Of a DNA stretch of 64,000 bases, positions 22,376-34,402 are shown piece by piece. Within the stretch, counting starts at the first letter, position 1. The number at the start of each line of letters is the position of its first letter. The position numbers were made by a program, and so were the translations under genes. The notes under the pieces were generated by a model. The model saw only the letters and a program-made list of their open reading frames with translations. It was not told where the DNA came from and did not search any database. The DNA lies in contig MU001690.1 in NCBI GenBank assembly GCA_010093515.1, positions 359,916 through 423,915 on the forward strand, in the 5' to 3' direction. Source of the stretch: Lineolata rhizophorae. Lineage: Eukaryota; Ascomycota; Dothideomycetes; Lineolatales; Lineolataceae.

Positions 22376-23737
22376 ATTGGTTAACCTGAAGGTAGGTAGC
22401 GGACGCAACGAAAGTACCGAGAACAGGAAAAGTAACAGCAGCAGTATCAATTCGACATATAGGGCTTTGTCAAGATTAGTGCTAGCGAGAGAGATATGCG
22501 GGTAGGATTTTGGATACTGAGACCTTTTATGTCCGTACGCGGCTCATCACGGGAGATGTATTTGCCCTTAGCTGGGGGGTGAATTGGACTCACTGTCTGC
22601 TGCCTGTTACCTGCTGCCTGGAATTGGACAGCATCAGCAAGCTGACCGCATGCCTGCGACCAGCACCGCGCATGCGCGGGCACACTGCTGTTTGTTCATG
22701 CTTCGCCGTGAAGGTATGCCCCTAGCGGACCGTTATGTTATTCACGTTGCTTCCTGGACATGTTAGCCTGCGGCCGGACATCCCTGGGCTGCGGCCGCCA
22801 GCTTGACTCACGAATATCCGTAGCTGCAATGGCACCGTAAGCATGAGGCTCTGCTTGCCTACAGGACAGTAGGCTGGTCCCTCCGGAGATTAGTTAGGAG
22901 TGGCCTTGGAAGCTGGCGCCGAGGATAGGGTGAAAAGTCGTCGGGCGTGTCCTTTTTCACGGTTGAGGCTCTGCTTGCACCTACCTGCGGTCCACTCAGC
23001 ACGGCTGAACGCAAGGACCCGCAGGCTTAGATAGCAAGTGGCTCAGCATATTGGCCAGTTGGGCAGTGCCGTTTCAGATCCGCAGGTATTGACGTTGATT
23101 GGTACCTAGGACCCGGAGGTCACAGGAGAGCAACCACACAGTGCGAACGACTGCCGCCGCCAAAAAGAAAAAAATGGGGGTCGCGGGCTGGTAGTTGGAT
23201 TTTCCAGGGCTGTTGAGGGCCGGGCGTCCACATTCTGCCAATGATTGCGCACTGTAGTATCGAACACAACATCTGGAAGCCGATCTTGGCGGATACGCCA
23301 GACAAGACGACACAGCGACATGGCCGGCCCACATATATTCTCATTCTGCCCTCTATGTCTTCTCGCTCTGCCTGACTGCCGGAGTCCTGGATACCGGCTC
23401 CCGTTGCTGCGCTGGCCGCGGTGTCGCATTGCGCTGTGGTGTGCGAGCTGAGTGTTAGTAGTACTGCGCGTGTTTAGTATCCGGGGTGTCTGGCAGCCCA
23501 GACAGCGACAGTCCCCGGGGGCGGAGCGGACAGCCCTGCCAAGTCCCGCCCCGCCTGCCTCCGCCGCCGCGAGCCCACCAAGATCGAAATACTAAATATC
23601 CATCACCACCGGCAAGGGCCCAATCCATCTTTTCTCATGCAAACGCAAATAGACTATTTCACGAGATTCATCGCACTAATCAGCTGTTTAGTAGCACGTA
23701 GTTGCCCGCATACGGAAGGATCGAACATCTTCACGCT
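22376..23737. other. Intergenic, no gene seen
   Basis: Right end of the accessory-looking interval and promoter of RPC34. Short unlinked frames only. A CGCATGCGCG-type palindrome near 22670-22680 and a GGCCGC-rich patch near 22770-22800 were noted without assignable function. Confidence 0.5.
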
Positions 23738-25009
23738 ATGCCGCCGGCCACCGGCAGCAAGGCGGACCAGCTCTACGAGCGATGCGCCGCCCGCCACAAG
23801 CCCGGCCACATCTTCTACCAGGCCGACCTAGCGGGTTTCAATGTAGCCGATAAGACGGAAATGCTCATACAACTCTGCCAGGAGCTGGTGCAGCATAATT
23901 TATTCCAGGTTTTGACCCACGAAGGCGTTGTGTGCTGGAAGCTGCGGAGCCGCGAAGATGCCGCGAAGTAAGGCATATTGCGCTTCCTTTCTACAAGACC
24001 ATGTTATTTAAGTTGCCCAAACTATCCTGCTTTCATTCCTTTTGTCTTTTTGTCTATAGCAGCGAATATGCTATCGATGGCCGTAATTCTATTTCGTCTA
24101 ACCACCTTCTATCTCGCTCGTCCCAGGTTCTCCTGCCTCACACCCCATGAACGCCTTGTCTATTCGCACATAGAGGCCGTCGGCACGACGGGCGTGGCGC
24201 GCGACACGCTACGCGGGCGCACGACGCTACTAGAAGCACAATTCAAGCGCGCGCTCCACTCGCTCGAGTCCAAGAACTTCATCAAGTCCTTCTTCAACCA
24301 GAAGCATGCAAGCAAGCGCTTCTATATGCTCGCGGAGCTGACGCCGGCCGAGGACGCTTCGGGCGGCATCTTCTACTCCGACGGCGAGCTGGACATCGAC
24401 CTGATTGACGGCCTCAGCCTCTTCGTCCTCCGCTTCGTCGAGGACGCCAGCTGGGCCCAAGTGGACCCCAAGAAGCACCAGCAGCAGCACCAAAAGGGCC
24501 GCAGGTCCGTCCCAGCCTCCGCCATCAAACAGAAGAAGGACGCCGTCCAATCCGCCCGCGCGCACGCGTTCCGCTCCGGCCTCCCCGGCGACCCGCCTCG
24601 CTACAAACCCCCGCTCAGCGCGTCTGGCCGCCGCCTCGTGCCCCGCCCTCCCGGGCACACCTACCCCACTATCACGGAGATTCATGGCTTCATCGTGCGC
24701 TCCCAGGTCATCCAGGACGTCGTTCCCAAGCAGGCGGACATCGCGGCGTTGGTCGAGCATCTCGTTTTCGACGGCCGGCTCGAACGCATGGGCGTCACCG
24801 GGTTTCGAACCGTGCGGAGGCTGAACGGAGGACCGCCGCCGGGTCAAGGAGCGAACCTGCTAGAGATTGAAGATCCCTGGCCACAGACGGGCATCACGGA
24901 GGCTCCCTGCGGTAGTTGTCCTGTGTTCGACCTGTGTGAAGAAGGCGGGCCGGTGAACGCGGGTAATTGCATTTATTTTGCAGAGTGGTTGGAGACTGAA
25001 GAGGCATGA
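23738..25009 (+). CDS. RPC34: RNA polymerase III subunit RPC34 (RPC6/RPC39)
   Basis: Two exons (23738-23967, 24127-25009) with an AA|G split codon give 370 residues. The N-terminal part (ATGSKADQLYERCAARHKPG through VVCWKLRSRED) is the first winged helix. Exon 2 supplies the second winged helix (TPHERLVYSHIEAVGTTGV, SLESKNFIKSFF) and YMLAELTPAEDASGGIFYSD, GELDIDLID. The C-terminus has CGSCPVFDLC and NCIYFAEWLE, whose four cysteines match the iron-sulfur-cluster ligands described in human RPC39. The protein is in the Pol III-specific RPC82/RPC34/RPC31 trimer that contacts TFIIIB and opens promoters of tRNA and 5S genes in the nucleus. A linker of about 60 residues rich in Lys/Gln/Arg makes it longer than yeast RPC34 (317). 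ATG 23738 is the first in frame. Confidence 0.95.
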
Positions 25010-25668
25010 AGAATTTTCTTCTTTTTCTTAAACTCGACTCTAGAGTGTAGCCTGGGAGTCTGGAAAAGTCATTTCCGATTCGCATAACTTTGCGGCATAG
25101 CGTTTGGCGTATGGCTAAGTTGACAATGCGATTTTGCACTAGCACTGTATGTACTTCAACTGGAACTGCCGAGATGGCAATAACCATAACCGATTGACTA
25201 CCGGACCAAAGAACCTCCATGTCCCCAACTACAGCGAGAACCAGCAGTCCATGAAGGAGAGGGGTGAAGCATGAGATTGAGACAAACTCATAATCCACTA
25301 CGGAATCTGCCGTAGACCTACTCCGTAAGTGGTATTGAAATACGAGGAAGACTGGCGCTTCTAGCCACCCTACACACGAATCACTTCAGGCTCTACGCAG
25401 CTCGTAGACGAAGAATTTCGGCACAGAACGCACAGGACCAATGCTTATGATTGCAATTCAGAATGTGCTCATAAGGATCCAGGGCACAAAAAGAAAAACT
25501 ACGCCTACAGTAGGTTTACAAGAACATCATCTGTCGCCCCGAGAACGCCTACAACTGAACGGACCCCAGAGTATTAACCAAACCAGCACGGCATACAGGC
25601 CGCACAATTACAATATTGCCCGAGAGAAAGCGAGGAAAAATCTATAACACCGTGCCGCCACTACGTGT
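25010..25668. other. Convergent 3' flanks
   Basis: Region between the ends of RPC34 (+) and the alkaline phosphatase (-). No coding frame; presumably two 3' UTRs and terminators. Confidence 0.55.
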
Positions 25669-27587
25669 TTAAACGCCACAAATCTCGCACCGCTTGTGCT
25701 TCTTGAAGTCACCCTGGTAGTGGTCGGTATGGTCCTGACCATCCAGACGCTCTCCGTCTTCCGGCAGCGGGCCCATCCACTCGTACGACGTCGACGAAGC
25801 GGCGCCATCCTCGCCATGCGACACACCTTCGGCTTTGAGCTTGCGCGTAATGGCATCGACGTCGACGTCGAGGAAGCTGCGCAGGAAGTCGCCCACTTCG
25901 GTGTTCTCGTGGTTGCCACTAAGGGCGGTGGCCGCCTCAGCCGGGTGCGCGTAGATGTTGACGTCGACAGCTATAACAGCAATTCGGTTAGACACGTCCA
26001 TAAATGGGGTTAATTTAGAGTAGTTGCTTGTTAGTACGTACCCGAATGACCGTGCGTGGTCCATCCGATCTGCGAGCGGCGGCTTACGATGTCGGCGAAG
26101 AGGTACGGCGAGATCTCCGGACTATCGATAAGTGACTGGATCTCGTCGTCGCTGTAGTCACGGACACCGAGGGCGTCTTCGAGCATGCGCTTCAGGTAAG
26201 GCCCGTAGGACCCGTCTGGGTGGTTGACGATTTCTTTGTAGTACTCGCGGCCGAGCCACTCAGCGGAGCGGGACGCGTTGGCCAGGACACCGGGATACCA
26301 AAGGTAATCAGGGTAGGTTGAATGAAGCTCTGTAACTTACGTGATTAGCAATCGACTCATGCGGCAAACCTCGAACTAGGATCGGACAGACATACGTCTC
26401 GCTGCGGCCAAACCTCCAGTTTCGTGGTCGCTTGTGGACACCATGACGCCTGGCACTGTGTCCTTCTGCAGGAACTCAACTACACTCGACATGGCGTTGT
26501 CGTACGCAAGTACCTCGTGCACCTGCGCGACTGGATCGTTGGCATGCCCCGCATGGTCGATCCTACTGCCTTCAATCATGAGGAAAAATCCCTTATCGCT
26601 ATCTTGAGTGGCCGCGCTGAGTGCCGCAAGTGCCGTCCTCGCCATCTCATCAAGCGATGGATACGTATTCTCCTGGTACTGCCTATCGACCTCGTAGGGG
26701 ATGTCCGTGTCAGCCAGCAGGCCAAGCATGGGCAGGTTAACGGCGCTGCCCATGTTGAGCCCATCAAAGTCAGCCCGATTGTGGACGTAGTTGAACCCGG
26801 AATCCTTGGCCATCTTGACGATGTCCTTGTTATCGTCGCGGCAAGACCCCTCAGTCGAGTTGGGCAAAAAGTGGCAACGCCCGCCGCCCAGTATTAGATC
26901 GACGACGCGCCCCAGCGGGTAGTCCCCGACCAGCTGCTCCGCGATGCGGTCTTCCTCGGAGCGCATATTAACGTGAGCCGCAAAACATGCAGGCGTCGCG
27001 TCGGTGATCCTCGTCGTCACGACCAGACCGGTCATGTATCCTGCCTTCTTGGCCGCCTCGAGCACCGTCCCGCACGGCGAGTGATCGTCCAGCACCGCGA
27101 TAGCTCCATTGTAGCTCTTCAACCCGCAGCTGAACGCCGTGGCGCCCGCCGCCGAGTCCGTCACCAGGCTGCTCGTGCTCCTCGTCCGCGACTGGCCGAC
27201 CAAGAACTTATCCAAGCTGAGCGTCTCTCCATACGGCAATCCCAACTGGTACTGGCGGAAGCTGCGCGTCATGCTCAGGCTGGTCGGGCCCATGCCGTCC
27301 GACACCATGAAGACTAGGTTGCGCTTGCCCGCCGTGTGCGCCGCGCCGCCTTGCCCTTCCGTCTTCTTCTGGTACACCACGGCCAGCACGATCACCACGA
27401 TGGTCGCAATCAGCGCCCACGCGAAGGTCAGGATCTCGCGCCAGCGCGCCCAGCGCCGCGACCGCGCCGCTTGCGGGCTGCCATTGCGTCGGCCCGTCAG
27501 GAGGGCATCTTCTTCGGCGAGGTCGCGGTCGGCGGAGAGTTCGGACGACGGCCGGTGCGAAAGCAGGGGCTCCTCCCCGGCCGGCAT
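25669..27587 (-). CDS. PHO8: Alkaline phosphatase, vacuolar PHO8 type
   Basis: Three exons (27587-26396, 26329-26042, 25970-25669) give about 593 residues. A short acidic cytoplasmic N-terminus is followed by a membrane anchor (about 52-72), then the alkaline phosphatase fold: VSDGMGPTSLSMT with the first metal Asp, VTDSAAGATAF with the phosphorylated Ser, SRIDHAGHANDP, STSDHETGG, and in exons 2-3 WTTHGHSAVDVNIYAH with the last zinc His. The type II anchor and length agree with yeast Pho8 (566 residues), a vacuolar membrane enzyme processed in the lumen. It hydrolyses phosphate monoesters and helps phosphate recycling. N-glycosylation sites (NST, NAS) are visible. The C-terminus ends RCEICGV, beyond the catalytic fold. 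Phosphate-responsive control is known for yeast Pho8 but was not traced here. Confidence 0.95.
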
Positions 27588-28204
27588 GGTGGAAAACGGG
27601 TGAAGGGGGCGGGCCTAAAACCGTTTGGCGAGTTGTCTAGGTGCCGAGAATTGTCGAGAAAGAAGGAACAGCCCCGATGGGAGCGTTGATGAGGCGGATA
27701 GCAGGATTTGATAAGTAAAGGTGGAGGTGGAGGCGGAGGGGGAGTTTGGGGACTGAGGTTCGTTTCGAGTTTATGTGGCGCTAATGGTTGCTAGGCACGC
27801 CTCACCAACGCGAAGGCACGAACGCTAAGCCCCGACGGCCCTCCCACCTTTAGTGGCAGTTCACTTGACTTGCCCAGCTGCCGCAGTCACATGGGAAATC
27901 CCCGATGATCTGCTGTTGCTTTTTCGACTTTAGATCGTCTTCCAAGAATTTAAACCGGGCCGGTTTCACGTTGGAGCTGATTATGCTAGGGCGATCGCGG
28001 AGAATCGTTTATTCAACTACAACATAGTATATTTCTCGGGCGCGGTCCACTCAACACTCCGTACAGCGGGACAAATCACGTCCACGGCAGGCTTTCGCAA
28101 TACACATTTCGATACCAAATACATATATTGCACAAGATTAACTACTCTGCATCGGGCTACAATCGGCCCATAGTGTCCGCACTGAAAGGATTTTGAGACC
28201 TAGT
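27588..28204. other. Intergenic, no gene seen
   Basis: Upstream region of the alkaline phosphatase and 3' flank of the 2EXR-like gene. Only short frames; no element recognised. Confidence 0.5.
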
Positions 28205-29023
28205 CTACGCAACTGCTACAGCACCATTCTCAACAGTGCTGTCTACAGTGTCTACCACACCTTCCACCAACCTCAACATCGACAACGCCTGCTCCACGAA
28301 CACAACGTCACCCTGCTTCCAACCCCTTTCTGGCCCCCACAAGATCCTCTTCTGCCTCGCCTTTGCCTGCGTAAGCAGCTCGCTCATGAGCGGCGCGCTT
28401 CTCGACACGGCCGGATATGCATCAAACTCGACCGTCTCGATGGAGGGCACCTGATTCATGATGCCGACGAGGAGGTCGCGGCAAAAGTGGGTGTAGAAGG
28501 ACTTGGAGACGCGGAAGTCGCGGAAGCAGTCGTCCGAGGGGTCCACCTCGACGAAGACCTTGAGCTCGCGCAGGGCGACGCAGTCGGCGAGACCTAGGCG
28601 ACGGTTGACGCGCCAGCCCTTGGGCGGAGCTGTCCAGCCTGGCCCCAGCCGCACGTCGACAGACGTGATGGCGGCGCGGTAGCGGCGTGGCAGCCGGGCC
28701 AGTAGCGGCCAGCGCGAGTGGAAGAAGCGGCCGTGCAGCGGGAATAGCCGGAAGGTGTTGCGGCCATAGAAAACGTGGTAAGCCTCCTCGTGGACGCGGT
28801 GCGAGGTCAGGAAGAGGGAGAGAATGAGTGGGGAGAGGCGGGACGGGTTCCCGGGGTCCAGGTCAATGGGCTTGGGCTGCACGAGGAGCATCTCGTAGAT
28901 GCGGATGCGGAGTTCGGCCGGGAGGTCGAAGAAGCTGAAGGGGATGTCTTCAGCGACGCTGGATTCGGCATCGCTGTTGTCGGCTGCCATGGCGGAAGAC
29001 AGCGACGAGATGGATGCGTCCAT
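28205..29023 (-). CDS. 2EXR/F-box-like fungal protein, unknown function
   Basis: Single exon of 272 residues. After a Ser/Asp-rich start comes FFDLPAELRIRIYEMLL (about 30-46), the signature of the fungal 2EXR or F-box-like domain, followed by LILSLFLTSHRVHEEAYHVF and YGRNTFRLFP, also typical of this family. The rest (RRYRAAITSVDVRLGPGW, LRELKVFVEVDPSDD) resembles the structure of other such proteins, which occur in many copies in filamentous fungi. The family's role is poorly known; a link to SKP1-type ubiquitin ligases is possible but unproven. No membrane segment. ATG 29023 is chosen; MAADN (residue 12) is an alternative. Confidence 0.82.
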   Translation of the reverse strand: MDASISSLSSAMAADNSDAESSVAEDIPFSFFDLPAELRIRIYEMLLVQPKPIDLDPGNPSRLSPLILSLFLTSHRVHEEAYHVFYGRNTFRLFPLHGRFFHSRWPLLARLPRRYRAAITSVDVRLGPGWTAPPKGWRVNRRLGLADCVALRELKVFVEVDPSDDCFRDFRVSKSFYTHFCRDLLVGIMNQVPSIETVEFDAYPAVSRSAPLMSELLTQAKARQKRILWGPERGWKQGDVVFVEQALSMLRLVEGVVDTVDSTVENGAVAVA

Positions 29024-30134
29024 TGCGAGTATATTCGCTCTTCTTCATCCACCTTCTTATTTCCTGCCTCGGCTTGTAGAGTCGATTGATCACGGATGGG
29101 ATGACGATGATGCTTTTGCTGTTCAAGACGCTCTTTGGCTTTAAGGGTGATCGCAAGCCTGACAAACGCTAGGCCCGCGACACCCTTTATGCATCCATCT
29201 TGACGGGAGCGCAGGCACGCAACTAATTAAATAACGCTCGAGCGAAGTGAGGGGCAAGCGGACGCGCAGTTCACACCCGAGACGTCGTACGTGTGGGAGG
29301 GAGATGTATCGGACAAACGGGAGACACAGCGCACAGTCCGTGGACTAGCTGCTCTTCTTGGGTGAACGAAGCATTGTTCTGCCCAGCTAATACAACCAGA
29401 AGCCCATGTTGAAGAAGGGGCCCACGGTCAATGTTCTGGGTGTGGAAATCAACTTTCATGGGAAGAAAAGGACAAGAGGAGACGGAGTTGGTCACGCGGC
29501 AGATTTTGAGCTGGTGCCCCCGCCCCCTCGGCAACTGAGCCGAAGAATTAGGTAAGCCCCGACAATTCTTCAGGCTCGTCTTCTCGAAGCTACTGCGTAC
29601 GGTTGCACTACGTAGCAGTGCTGTGGGTATCCTTCAGGAGTGCCTCTGTAGGTGCTGCGTCCTTCTCAGCGCAACGATATACAGCACCTTTTGCTTGCCT
29701 GCTAAAATGCCCAAAACCGGTTGGTAGGTTATACCCGGTACTTACTAACACTCATGAGGGCAGAAGTCCTAGGACTCGTGCAAATTACTTATGCAGTCCG
29801 GGCCCGGCCAAATTCCGCTGCCGGCCTCACCCGTTCAGGAAGGGTGCGGCTATTAGCCGTTGTATGCCCGTTCTGTCCCTGGCTGAAATGGGCATCCCGG
29901 AGCGAGTTGCTCCAACACACCACGCGAAGTCGCTGTCGCCGCCAACGTGGTTCGCAAACCACTCCGGGTTCTGACTACAAATTTTATCGTCGACGCTTGA
30001 ACGTCTTTCTAAAGTATAAGGAGGCTTGTAACGCAGGCTGCTCCACTGCAGCACTCGATCAATTTCTCGCTTTTCCCTGTTTCCTCGTAATCCACTCTCC
30101 TGTCGTGTAACTTCTGCCGCGAACACGCCCAAAC
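29024..30134. other. Divergent promoter region
   Basis: About 1.1 kb between the 2EXR-like gene (-) and the 2-hydroxyacid dehydrogenase (+), serving both promoters. Short frames only. No TATA or known regulator site stands out. Confidence 0.5.
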
Positions 30135-31402
30135 ATGGCGAAACCGGTTGTCCTTCATCTCGGCGACGATATCAAATGGAACCACGAGCTATACAAACAG
30201 CTCCAGGACAAGTTCACGATCGAGCGTAGCTACAGCATGGACCGTGAAACTTTCAAGAACGCACTGAAGACTAAGCAATTCGGCGATTTTGCGGCCATGT
30301 ACAGACCGTTCTGGAATACCGGTGGGGAGATGGGAAATTGGGACGACGAACTGATGTACCTACCCGCCCCAGATGCCACGTGCCCCCCAATTCTTTGTAC
30401 AATGCTACCTAAGACAAACAGTTAACCGGAATTTTTTGTAAAGCTCCCTACTGCCGCCTTCATGCAAGATTTACGCTAGCGCAGGCGCTGGTTTTGATTG
30501 GGTCGATACGAAGAGACTGGCGCAAAGTGGTACGTGCTGACAATTTTACTCTAAATACTGGAATGGGATTGGCATTCCAACCTCGTTATCCGCTCGCTCT
30601 GCAAAGCCAATTTTCAATCTTCTTCGCTGCATGATTCCTCACATATTCAACTGTTCGACTTTGCGTGCTAGGAATCATCTACTGCAACGCCGCCGCCGCG
30701 TGCACCGAATCCGTCGCCGACGCCGCCATCTGGCTCATCCTGTCCACCTTCCGCAACTTCTCCTGGTCTTCCACGGCCGCGCGCTCCCTCGACCCAGCCC
30801 AATTCAGCAATGCGAACCGCAACATCGCCGCCGTGACGCACAACCCAGGCGACCATTCACTCGGCATTATTGGGCTAGGTCGCATCGGCTACCGCATCGC
30901 GCAGAAGGCGCGCTGCTGCTTCGGAATGCGCATCCTGTACAACGACATCAGGCGCATGTCGTCTGACGTCGAGGGCACCATCGAGGCGACTTACTTTGAG
31001 CGGCTGGATGACATGCTATCGGAGGCAGACTGCGTCCTCGTCGCCACGCCTTTCGCCGGCGATAAGTTGCTCGACACGGCGCATTTCGACATGATGAAGC
31101 GCGGTGCACGCCTCGTCAACATTGCAAGAGGGAAGCTGGTCGATGAGCCAGCGCTAGTACGCGCGCTTGAGGAAGGCCAGCTCGTCGCTGCGGGCCTGGA
31201 TGTCCACTACGACGAGCCTAACGTCAATCCAACGCTGGCGAAGATGTCAAACGTTGAGTTGCTATCGCATACGGCGGGCGCATCCGTCGAGTCGCATATT
31301 GGATTTGAAAGGCTGGGCATGGAGAACATTATGAGCTTCTTTGAGACGGGAAAGGCGTTGACGGCGGTGAATTTGCAGTGGATTGAACAGCCGAAATTGT
31401 AG
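30135..31402 (+). CDS. NAD(P)-dependent D-isomer-specific 2-hydroxyacid dehydrogenase
   Basis: Three exons (30135-30355, 30444-30529, 30672-31402) join in phase to 345 residues. Exon 2 encodes LPPSCKIYASAGAGFDWVD, exon 3 continues GIIYCNAAAACTESVAD. The Rossmann fold shows LGIIGLGRIGYRIAQ (GxGxxG). Catalytic residues of the family are visible: Arg in VNIARGKLVDE, Glu in HYDEPNVNP, and His in LLSHTAGAS. It reduces 2-keto acids to D-2-hydroxy acids (or the reverse); the overall pattern resembles yeast-type D-mandelate/hydroxyisocaproate dehydrogenases, but substrate cannot be read from sequence. Likely cytosolic, since no targeting peptide is seen. It is not obviously linked to its neighbours. 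Confidence 0.93.
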
Positions 31403-31772
31403 GATGGGTACTTAGATGGTGGGATGTTGATGAGCTACCAAGCATGGGAACAGGTACACACGCATAGATAGAGCCATTGGGGCCAGTACAGATAAATGCA
31501 TCAGGCAAGAATAGGGAATTGGAAAAGGAGGAGATGATTTCATGACCGAAGCTTGTTGCCGGACACTACCGGAATGGGTTAAGGGGAGGAACCACGACTC
31601 GCGTATCGGCGCTACATGGTTTCAGGAACGTCATCGATTTGGTAGAGCCGATCTGCTGGTGTCCCGATCGAGTCCCAAAACAGATAGCTCGCCCGACTGC
31701 CTGGCCAACTCCTTTCAAGTCCCTTGTTGCAACTTACAGCTTTCGTTGCATCCAAACGGCCCGGTTTTTCTC
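31403..31772. other. Short intergenic region, photolyase promoter
   Basis: 370 nt between two plus-strand genes. An in-frame ATG at 31542 opens a 77-codon extension of the photolyase frame; it is treated as leader because it lacks features and the mitochondrial-type N-terminus starts at 31773. Confidence 0.5.
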
Positions 31773-33902
31773 ATGCACTCTCAGTGCCTCAAGAGCGCGT
31801 CTAGAGCTTTAAATTTGCTTAAATCTCCACAGCGACTTTTCACTTTCACTGCTGAATCTCCGACCCACCCACTACCTCCATTCTTCACTTTCCAATTCCA
31901 GCCTTTTTATTCCACGCCGACTCCTCTTGTGTCCACACGCGCCAAAATTCCCCCCAAGCGCAAAGCCCACAACTCAGCCGATGGCACTACAGCCAACAAG
32001 CGCTCCGCAGAATCGACTTCCAAAAAGAACAAGACTAACAACAAACCAAGCGACACCAATGACGCCATCGCCTCTTCATCTTCGACTTCACCCGACGCCG
32101 CCGCTCCTCAGTTCGACCACTCGCGCGTCGAAGAGCGCGTTGGCATCGTGCGCCGCGAGTTCTACCCGCCCGAGATGTCCAATGAGCGGTGCGCGCGCTA
32201 CAATGCGGACGAGATCCCGCGGCCCATCGAGGAGCTACAGCGAGCGATCTCGGAGACGCACCCGGCGCGGCGTAGGATCGAGCCGGGCGACGCCGTCGTG
32301 CACTGGTTCAAGCGCGACTTGCGCATGAGCGACAACAAGGGGCTGTTTTTGGCCGGCGACAAGGCGAGGGAGGCCAAGGTGCCGCTGGTGTGCTTGTTCG
32401 TGGTGAGTCCGCAGGATTACGAGGCGCATGGGACGAGCGCGGCGCGGGTGGATTTCGAGTTGAGGTCGTTGGAAGTGCTGAAGAGGGATTTGGCGGAGAG
32501 GGATATCCCACTATATGTGGAGACCGTGGAGAAGCGAAGGGGGGTCCCCGATCGGATTGTGGAGCTTTGCGGGGAGTGGGGCGCGAAGCACGTGTTTTGC
32601 AATATCGAGTATGAGGTCGACGAGCTGAGGCGCGAGACCCTATTAACTAAGAAGTGCCTGGAGAACGGCATTGATTTTACTGCCGTCCATGACGATGTCG
32701 TCGTCGCACCAGGGCGGTTAAGCACCGGCCAGGGGAAACAGTACGCCGTCTACTCGCCCTGGTACAGGTCCTGGGTAGCCTCCATCCACGAAAACCCGGA
32801 CCTTCTCGAGGAGTTTGAAAAACCGGAGAAGAATCCCGAGTCGGCGCGCGAGAAATTTAAAGCTATTTTCGACGAATCCATCCCCAAGGCGCCGGAAAAC
32901 AAGAAGCTCACACGAGAAGAAGAGAAGCGATTCGAACATTTGTGGCCAGCAGGGGAGCACGAAGCTGTCGCACGTCTGGATAAGTTTCTCAACGAGAAGA
33001 TTGGCCGTTATAGCGATACGAGGAACTACCCAGCGGCAAATAGTACGGCCATGGTCAGTGTGCATCACTCCGCCGGGACGCTCGCGGCGCGGACCTCTGT
33101 CCGAATGGCGAGGAACGTAAATCGCACGAAGAAACTGGACGGAGGTAATCAAGGGATTGCTGGTTGGATCTCTGAAGTTGCCTGGAGAGACTTCTACAAG
33201 CATGTCCTCGCGCATTGGCCTTATGTTTGGTGGGTTGAAAGAATTTTCAAAGCCTCACAAAGTCTGCTCGCTAACTGAGGACAACAGTATGTATAAGCCA
33301 TTCAAATACGAGTATACCAACATTGAGTGGGAGTACAACAACGATCATTTCGATGCCTGGTGTAAGGGAAAGACGGGTTTCCCAATTGGTATACATCCTC
33401 CTTTCTTTGAGCGACAGTGGTTCGAATGACTATCGGCTGACATTGTGGAATAGTCGATGCAGCCATGCGCCAGCTCAACCACATGGGCTACATGCACAAC
33501 CGGTGCCGCATGATTGTCGCCTCCTTCCTCTCCAAGGACCTGCTGCTCGACTGGCGCATGGGCGAGAAGTACTTCATGGAGCAGTTAATCGACGGCGATT
33601 TTGCGTCCAATAACGGCGGCTGGGGCTTCTCGGCCTCGACGGGAGTCGACCCGCAACCCTATTTCCGCATTTTCAACCCGCTGCTCCAGAGCGAAAAGTT
33701 TGACCCGGACGGCGAGTACATCCGCAAATGGGTCGTGGAGCTTAGAGACGTCGAGGGTAAAGCTATCCATGAGCCGTACGGGCGCGGCGCCGAGGACATT
33801 GCGAGGAAGAACGGCTATCCGGAACCCATTGTGAATCACAAAGAGTGTCGGGACCGGGCGCTTGAAAGGTACAAGGTAGGGCTAGGAAGGTCAACGGCGT
33901 AG
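31773..33902 (+). CDS. PHR1: Deoxyribodipyrimidine photo-lyase (class I CPD photolyase)
   Basis: Three exons (31773-33229, 33288-33388, 33454-33902) give about 668 residues. The first 55 residues are basic, Ser/Leu/Phe-rich and lack acidic residues, suggesting a mitochondrial presequence. A Lys-rich stretch (about 50-90) could be a nuclear signal. The photolyase N-terminal antenna domain starts VVHWFKRDLRMSDNKGLF. The FAD domain contains RNYPAANSTAMVS, HHSAGTL, EVAWRDFYKHVL, KTGFPIVDAAMRQL, MHNRCRMIVASFLSKDLLLD and NNGGWGFSASTGVDPQPYFR, ending DIARKNGYPEPIVNHKE. The enzyme splits cyclobutane pyrimidine dimers with blue light using reduced FAD and a folate antenna. Yeast Phr1 acts in both nucleus and mitochondria, which fits this N-terminus. 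Fungal photolyases are usually light-induced; no site was traced. Confidence 0.96.
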
Positions 33903-34402
33903 CCATTTCAGCGTGGTGGATACTTCTCTTTAGAAGACTTGAGTTGATCTCTCGGTGGAAATAACATAAATTTGATGCGGCCAGAAGGAGACAGAGGATA
34001 ATACACCATTTTTAATCTCGTACTTTGCTATGGGCTCAGCTGAGTACTCTGCTCTGCCCCTGTAGACTATGTCCAAGTTCGTTAACTCACTTGCCCTGAA
34101 TCTGCTGGGAAGCCGTCCTCAAGGCCCTTAAAGGCATTGAACCCCCGTTCGCCAGCTATGATGCTAGTTGTATTGTTCACGCTTCGCGCAGAGGGATGTC
34201 TAGGACGAAGCTAGACGCAGAGGCCCCCACGCTTGGCGCGCACGTGCAGCGTCACCACACTAGGTACTAAAGCTGGATCTGCGCGCTTGGCAGGCCCGCA
34301 TGACGAGACTCTTGGCCTCCCTCTAGTCCGGATCTCGCACCCTCACGCGCTTCTCTGCACACCTAATTATTGTTATCCTCTCTTCTTATCGTGCTGCCGC
34401 CC
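33903..34402. other. Intergenic, no gene seen
   Basis: 500 nt between two plus-strand genes. A palindromic GGCGCGCACGTGC stretch near 34235 contains an E-box-like CACGTG. No frames of note. Confidence 0.5.

Noticed and set aside
24230-24847. 205-codon minus-strand frame across RPC34
   Set aside because: Antisense shadow of a confident exon.
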